Positions 7,341 to 9,353 of a DNA stretch of 9,353 nucleotides are shown one piece after another. Positions within the stretch are counted from its first letter, which is position 1. Every line of letters starts with the position of its first letter. The notes beneath the pieces are model-generated. The model saw only the letters and a program-made list of their open reading frames with translations, was not told the DNA's origin and did no database searches. The position numbers were made by a program, and so were the translations under genes. Source of the DNA: Spirochaetaceae bacterium (GTDB lineage Bacteria > Spirochaetota > Spirochaetia > Treponematales > Breznakiellaceae); NCBI GenBank assembly GCA_031290855.1, contig JAISLM010000089.1, positions 1 to 9,353 on the forward strand, read 5' to 3'.

Positions 7341-7532
7341 AATGACGTATGGGAGTATTTATTGCCTGTAAAGTTTGCCGTTTTACCGCTATGCTACGGT
7401 AAGCGGCATACAAGGGATATGCCGGCGGCATTCGGCATAATGCCGCCGGTCTTTCGCCACGGGCGTCCGCATAAATATGTTTTATTTTAACATCCGTGCG
7501 CCCATGCCAATATATTTTTTGGAGAGGATACA
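7341..7532 (+). promoter_or_regulatory. rpoD downstream region / leader of the zinc-ribbon gene with overlapping hairpins
   Basis: No gene is present. Four inverted repeats are visible. A: gccg/cggc (7377-7380 with 7404-7407) plus taccg/cggta (7384-7388 with 7397-7401). B: cggcata/tatgccg (7404-7410 with 7418-7424). C: ccggcggcat/atgccgccgg (7422-7431 with 7440-7449), with loop tcggcata. D: gggcg/cgccc (7461-7465 with 7499-7503) around atgtt/aacat (7477-7481 with 7489-7493). B overlaps both A and C and would exclude them. This stretch most likely ends the rpoD transcript and/or serves as a 5' leader for the next gene. Confidence 0.5.
7421..7456 (+). terminator. Candidate terminator hairpin after rpoD
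   Basis: A perfect 10-bp GC-rich stem (7422-7431 with 7440-7449, extended by a G-T pair) has an 8-base loop. It is followed by tcttt, a short and interrupted T-tract, so it is at best a weak intrinsic terminator. It lies about 80 bp after the rpoD stop. It may let part of transcription continue into the zinc-ribbon gene and the RNase P RNA. Confidence 0.4.
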
Positions 7533-8378
7533 ATGATAACGGAAGAAATTTTTGAGAAACTGCGCTCGCTACAGGATGTGCTTGCAAAAAAGATTGAATT
7601 GGAACGTGATATCAACTATATTCCGAAGATGCTGGTAACGCAGGAAGAACTGCTTCAACGGCTGAAAAAAGAGTATATAGAAATGGATTTTGAACGTAAC
7701 ACGGCAAAAACGGCGGAAATGGAACTGGAAAATCTTTTGTTCGAGGCGGAGAGTGCGCGGGAAAAGGCGGAAAAACACATGGACGCGATAAACACGCAGC
7801 GTGAATATGAAAATCTTGATAAGGAAATTCACGATGCCTCGGAAAAAGAATCGCAGTGCCGCAAGGAAATAAAACAGAAAGGTCAAAAGATACGCGAGCT
7901 TGACAATAATATGGAACAGAAAAAAGATTTGATAAACCAGCAGGAAATTGAGTTGTCAGAGGCAAAGGCGCGTGTGGAATCCGATCTTTCTGATCGAAAA
8001 AACCTTTTGGCGGAATTGGAAGCGGAAGAAAAAGAACTTACAAAAAACATGGACGAAGAACTTTTGTTTAAGTTTGAGCGTATCGTCAAAAAGAAGGGCG
8101 GAAACGGAATCGTAAGCATAAAAGGCGGCGTATGCTCAAGCTGCCACATGATTCTGCCGGTACAGTTTGCAAACAGCGTCCGCGGCGGTAAAGAAATTGT
8201 TTCATGTCCATACTGCTCAAGCATTCTGTTTCACGAGGAATCTTCCGAGGATGAAGAAATCTATTTTGACAATGATACGGCAGGCAGCCTGTCCGACCTT
8301 GAAGATTTGGACGATGAAGAAGATATCGAATATGAATACGAAGATGATGATGAAAAAATGACCGGTTACGATGATTAA
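7533..8378 (+). CDS. Coiled-coil protein with C4 zinc ribbon and acidic tail (CT398/DUF164-type)
   Basis: The 281-residue product has three parts. Residues about 5-190 are charged and heptad-like, predicting a long antiparallel coiled-coil hairpin; they include NTQREYENL, typical of this zinc-ribbon family (Pfam family I recall as zf-RING_7). Residues 201-228 form a zinc ribbon with Cys201, Cys204, Cys225 and Cys228 (C-x2-C-x20-C-x2-C). Residues about 236-281 are strongly acidic, rich in Asp and Glu. The protein is probably cytoplasmic. The family's biochemical role is not well established; contacts with nucleic acid or with secretion/transcription machinery have been suggested for relatives, and I do not assign one. 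ATG at 7533 has a strong ribosome-binding site, ggagagg (7521-7527), 5 bases upstream. A similar gene sits after rpoD in Treponema pallidum as I recall. rnpB begins 6 bp after the stop. Confidence 0.9.
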   Translation: MITEEIFEKLRSLQDVLAKKIELERDINYIPKMLVTQEELLQRLKKEYIEMDFERNTAKTAEMELENLLFEAESAREKAEKHMDAINTQREYENLDKEIHDASEKESQCRKEIKQKGQKIRELDNNMEQKKDLINQQEIELSEAKARVESDLSDRKNLLAELEAEEKELTKNMDEELLFKFERIVKKKGGNGIVSIKGGVCSSCHMILPVQFANSVRGGKEIVSCPYCSSILFHEESSEDEEIYFDNDTAGSLSDLEDLDDEEDIEYEYEDDDEKMTGYDD

Positions 8379-8384
8379 TTTTAG

Positions 8385-8797
8385 GCGATGAACCGCCGCC
8401 GCGCTGCTGCGGCGATGCCGCGGCAGCGAGGAAAGTCCGGGCTCCGCAGGGCATGATGCCGGCTAACGGCCGGGGACGCCGATACCGGCATCAGCTTGTT
8501 TGGTATTGGTGTCACAGACAGCGCAACAGAAAATATACCGCCGTGTTTCCGCTCAGGCGGACGCGCGGTAAGGGTGAAATGGCGGGGCAAGAGCCCGCCG
8601 CGGAACTGGCGACGGTTCCGGCACGGCAAACCTCATCAGGAGCAAAGCTAAACAGCGCTTGGGTTGCCCGCCCCACAAGCGCGGGTAGGCTGCATGAAAC
8701 CGCCGGTAACGGCGGTTCAAGACAGATGGCGGTACCCTTTCGTTTACGGACACAACTCCCGACGGAAGGGAACAGAATCCGGCTTACGGTTCATCGC
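8385..8797 (+). ncRNA. rnpB: RNase P RNA, bacterial class A
   Basis: This is the catalytic RNA of RNase P, which removes 5' leaders from precursor tRNAs. Diagnostic conserved blocks occur in the right order: gaggaaagtccgggct (8428-8443), agggtgaaa (8571-8579), gcacggcaaac (8621-8631), gggtaggctgc (8683-8693) and acagaatccggctta (8772-8786). The first and last blocks form the universal P4 helix. The ends are fixed by an 11-bp P1 helix, with 8385-8395 pairing perfectly with 8787-8797. A strong GC-rich hairpin at 8403-8427 fits P3. At about 413 nt it is somewhat longer than the E. coli RNA (377 nt). It begins 6 bp after the zinc-ribbon stop codon, so its promoter must lie inside that gene or it is processed from a longer transcript. 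Confidence 0.96.
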
Positions 8798-8804
8798 TTT
8801 TTTT
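8787..8804 (+). terminator. Intrinsic terminator signal at the rnpB 3' end
   Basis: The 3' strand of the P1 helix (8787-8797) is followed immediately by seven T residues (8798-8804). The partner strand is about 400 bases upstream, so P1 is not a classic local hairpin, yet the arrangement looks like a stem plus T-run ending. It also defines the RNA's 3' end. Confidence 0.6.
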
Positions 8805-8813
8805 ATTCGCAGT

Positions 8814-9353
8814 GGGGTCTGCTCCCCCGCCCCTTGGAGCCTGTAACAAATTTTGTGTAAACGGCTATACTACGCAAAGGAGCAAGTATGGCTTTTACAA
8901 GAGAGGTTCTAGACGCAATTCTGAAGGACTACCACGGTCCTGACGACTTTTACGGCCCGGAAGGGATTATGAAGCAGCTGACCAAGGCGCTGGTGTAGCG
9001 GACGATGGAGGCTGAGTTGACCGCGCACTTGGGCTATGAAAAACATGACCAGGGTGCAAAGCCCGTTGCCAACCGCCGAAACGGCAAGAGTGGCAAGGAG
9101 CTGCGGACCGACAGCGGGCCGATGGAAATAGCGGTGCCCCGGGCCCGTGAGGGGACGTTTGAGCTGCGGATAGTCCCCAAACACCAACGGGAGTTCCGGG
9201 GGTTTGACGACAAAATCCTCTCGATGTACGCGCTCGGATTGACCACCCGGCAAATACAGGACCACCTGAAAGAAATGTATGCGGTTGACGTGTCCCCTGA
9301 ACTGATCAGCCGGGCGACGGATGCGGTGAAGTATCTGGCCGCCGAATGGCGGG
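8814..9353 (+). mobile_element. IS256-family insertion sequence, left end (3' part outside the window)
   Basis: The element appears to start near 8814 (ggggtctgctcc) and includes ttttgtgtaaacgg (8851-8864), which resembles the inner part of IS256-type terminal inverted repeats. A transposase reading frame follows at 8888. The right end and target-site duplication are not in the window, so the exact left boundary is uncertain by a few bases. The presumed target is the spacer directly after the rnpB T-run. A short inverted repeat (gctcc/ggagc, 8821-8825 with 8836-8840) and a -10-like tatact (8866-8871) are inside the end. Confidence 0.75.
8888..9353 (+). pseudogene. IS256-family (mutator-type) transposase with in-frame stop, 3' partial
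   Basis: ATG at 8888 follows aaaggag (8876-8882). Translation gives MAFTREVLDAILKDY and then, in the same frame, TAG at 8996-8998 (codon 37). Beyond it the frame stays open to the window edge and is clearly transposase: RTMEAELTAHLGYEKHD, NRRNGKSGKEL, PMEIAVPRAREGTFE, ILSMYALGLTTRQIQ and VSPELISRATDAV. These are N-terminal landmarks of IS256/mutator transposases, which move DNA by a DDE mechanism. The DDE residues should lie further downstream and are not covered. Family members commonly have Glu (GAG) at the stop position, so one G-to-T change would explain it. A restart at ATG 9005 would give a protein lacking about 39 residues. Alternatives are a sequencing error or a tolerated stop. The element is most likely inactive (inference). 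Confidence 0.8.

Noticed and set aside
8453..8860. Plus-strand reading frame of 135 codons
   Set aside because: It lies almost entirely within the RNase P RNA, whose conserved blocks explain the sequence.
8909..9265. Minus-strand reading frames over the transposase
   Set aside because: They are shadows of the IS256-type transposase on the plus strand; no family features are seen in their translations.
1..9353. A new defence or toxin-antitoxin cassette
   Set aside because: All complete genes are housekeeping genes or a family with a known fold; no nuclease, toxin or other immune-type gene pair is present.

Overview
The window looks like the chromosome of a Treponema-like spirochaete, possibly a host- or gut-associated lineage. 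The main reason is the same-strand gene order mltG - dnaG - rpoD - coiled-coil/zinc-ribbon protein, which I recall from Treponema pallidum (around TP0491-TP0494). The large surface-type protein built of repeated Ig-like modules at the left end also fits. The genus is inferred from gene order and protein style, not from a database match. Every gene called lies on the + strand.

Left part (1-2216): the 3' portion of a large GC-rich gene. Its product has tandem 95-residue Ig-like modules followed by a domain with seven Asp-box motifs, read here as a seven-bladed beta-propeller. It is followed by about 385 bp without a gene (2217-2600). That gap holds a strongly foldable element (2257-2358) in which two hairpins are enclosed by a long interrupted stem ending in a T-run. 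It also holds a 15-bp palindrome and an unusual start region for the next gene.

Middle part (2601-7340): three genes separated by only 3 bp each. They are mltG (endolytic murein transglycosylase), dnaG (primase) and rpoD (housekeeping sigma factor). This is a variant of the macromolecular-synthesis operon with mltG in the place that rpsU occupies in E. coli. It links cell-wall synthesis, replication priming and transcription initiation. Base composition falls sharply part-way through dnaG and stays lower through rpoD and the next gene.

Right part (7341-9353): the 192-bp gap after rpoD contains overlapping, partly exclusive hairpins. Next come a coiled-coil/C4 zinc-ribbon protein with an acidic tail (7533-8378) and, 6 bp later, a bacterial class A RNase P RNA (8385-8797). 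The closing P1 helix of that RNA runs straight into seven T residues. Ten bases after the T-run an IS256-family element appears to begin. Its transposase reading frame carries an in-frame TAG at codon 37 and runs off the window.

I found no CRISPR array, tRNA gene, phage or convincing defence cassette. The best candidates for something undescribed are the structured element at 2257-2358 and the competing hairpins at 7377-7450. Both are sequence-level observations that need folding and comparative tests.
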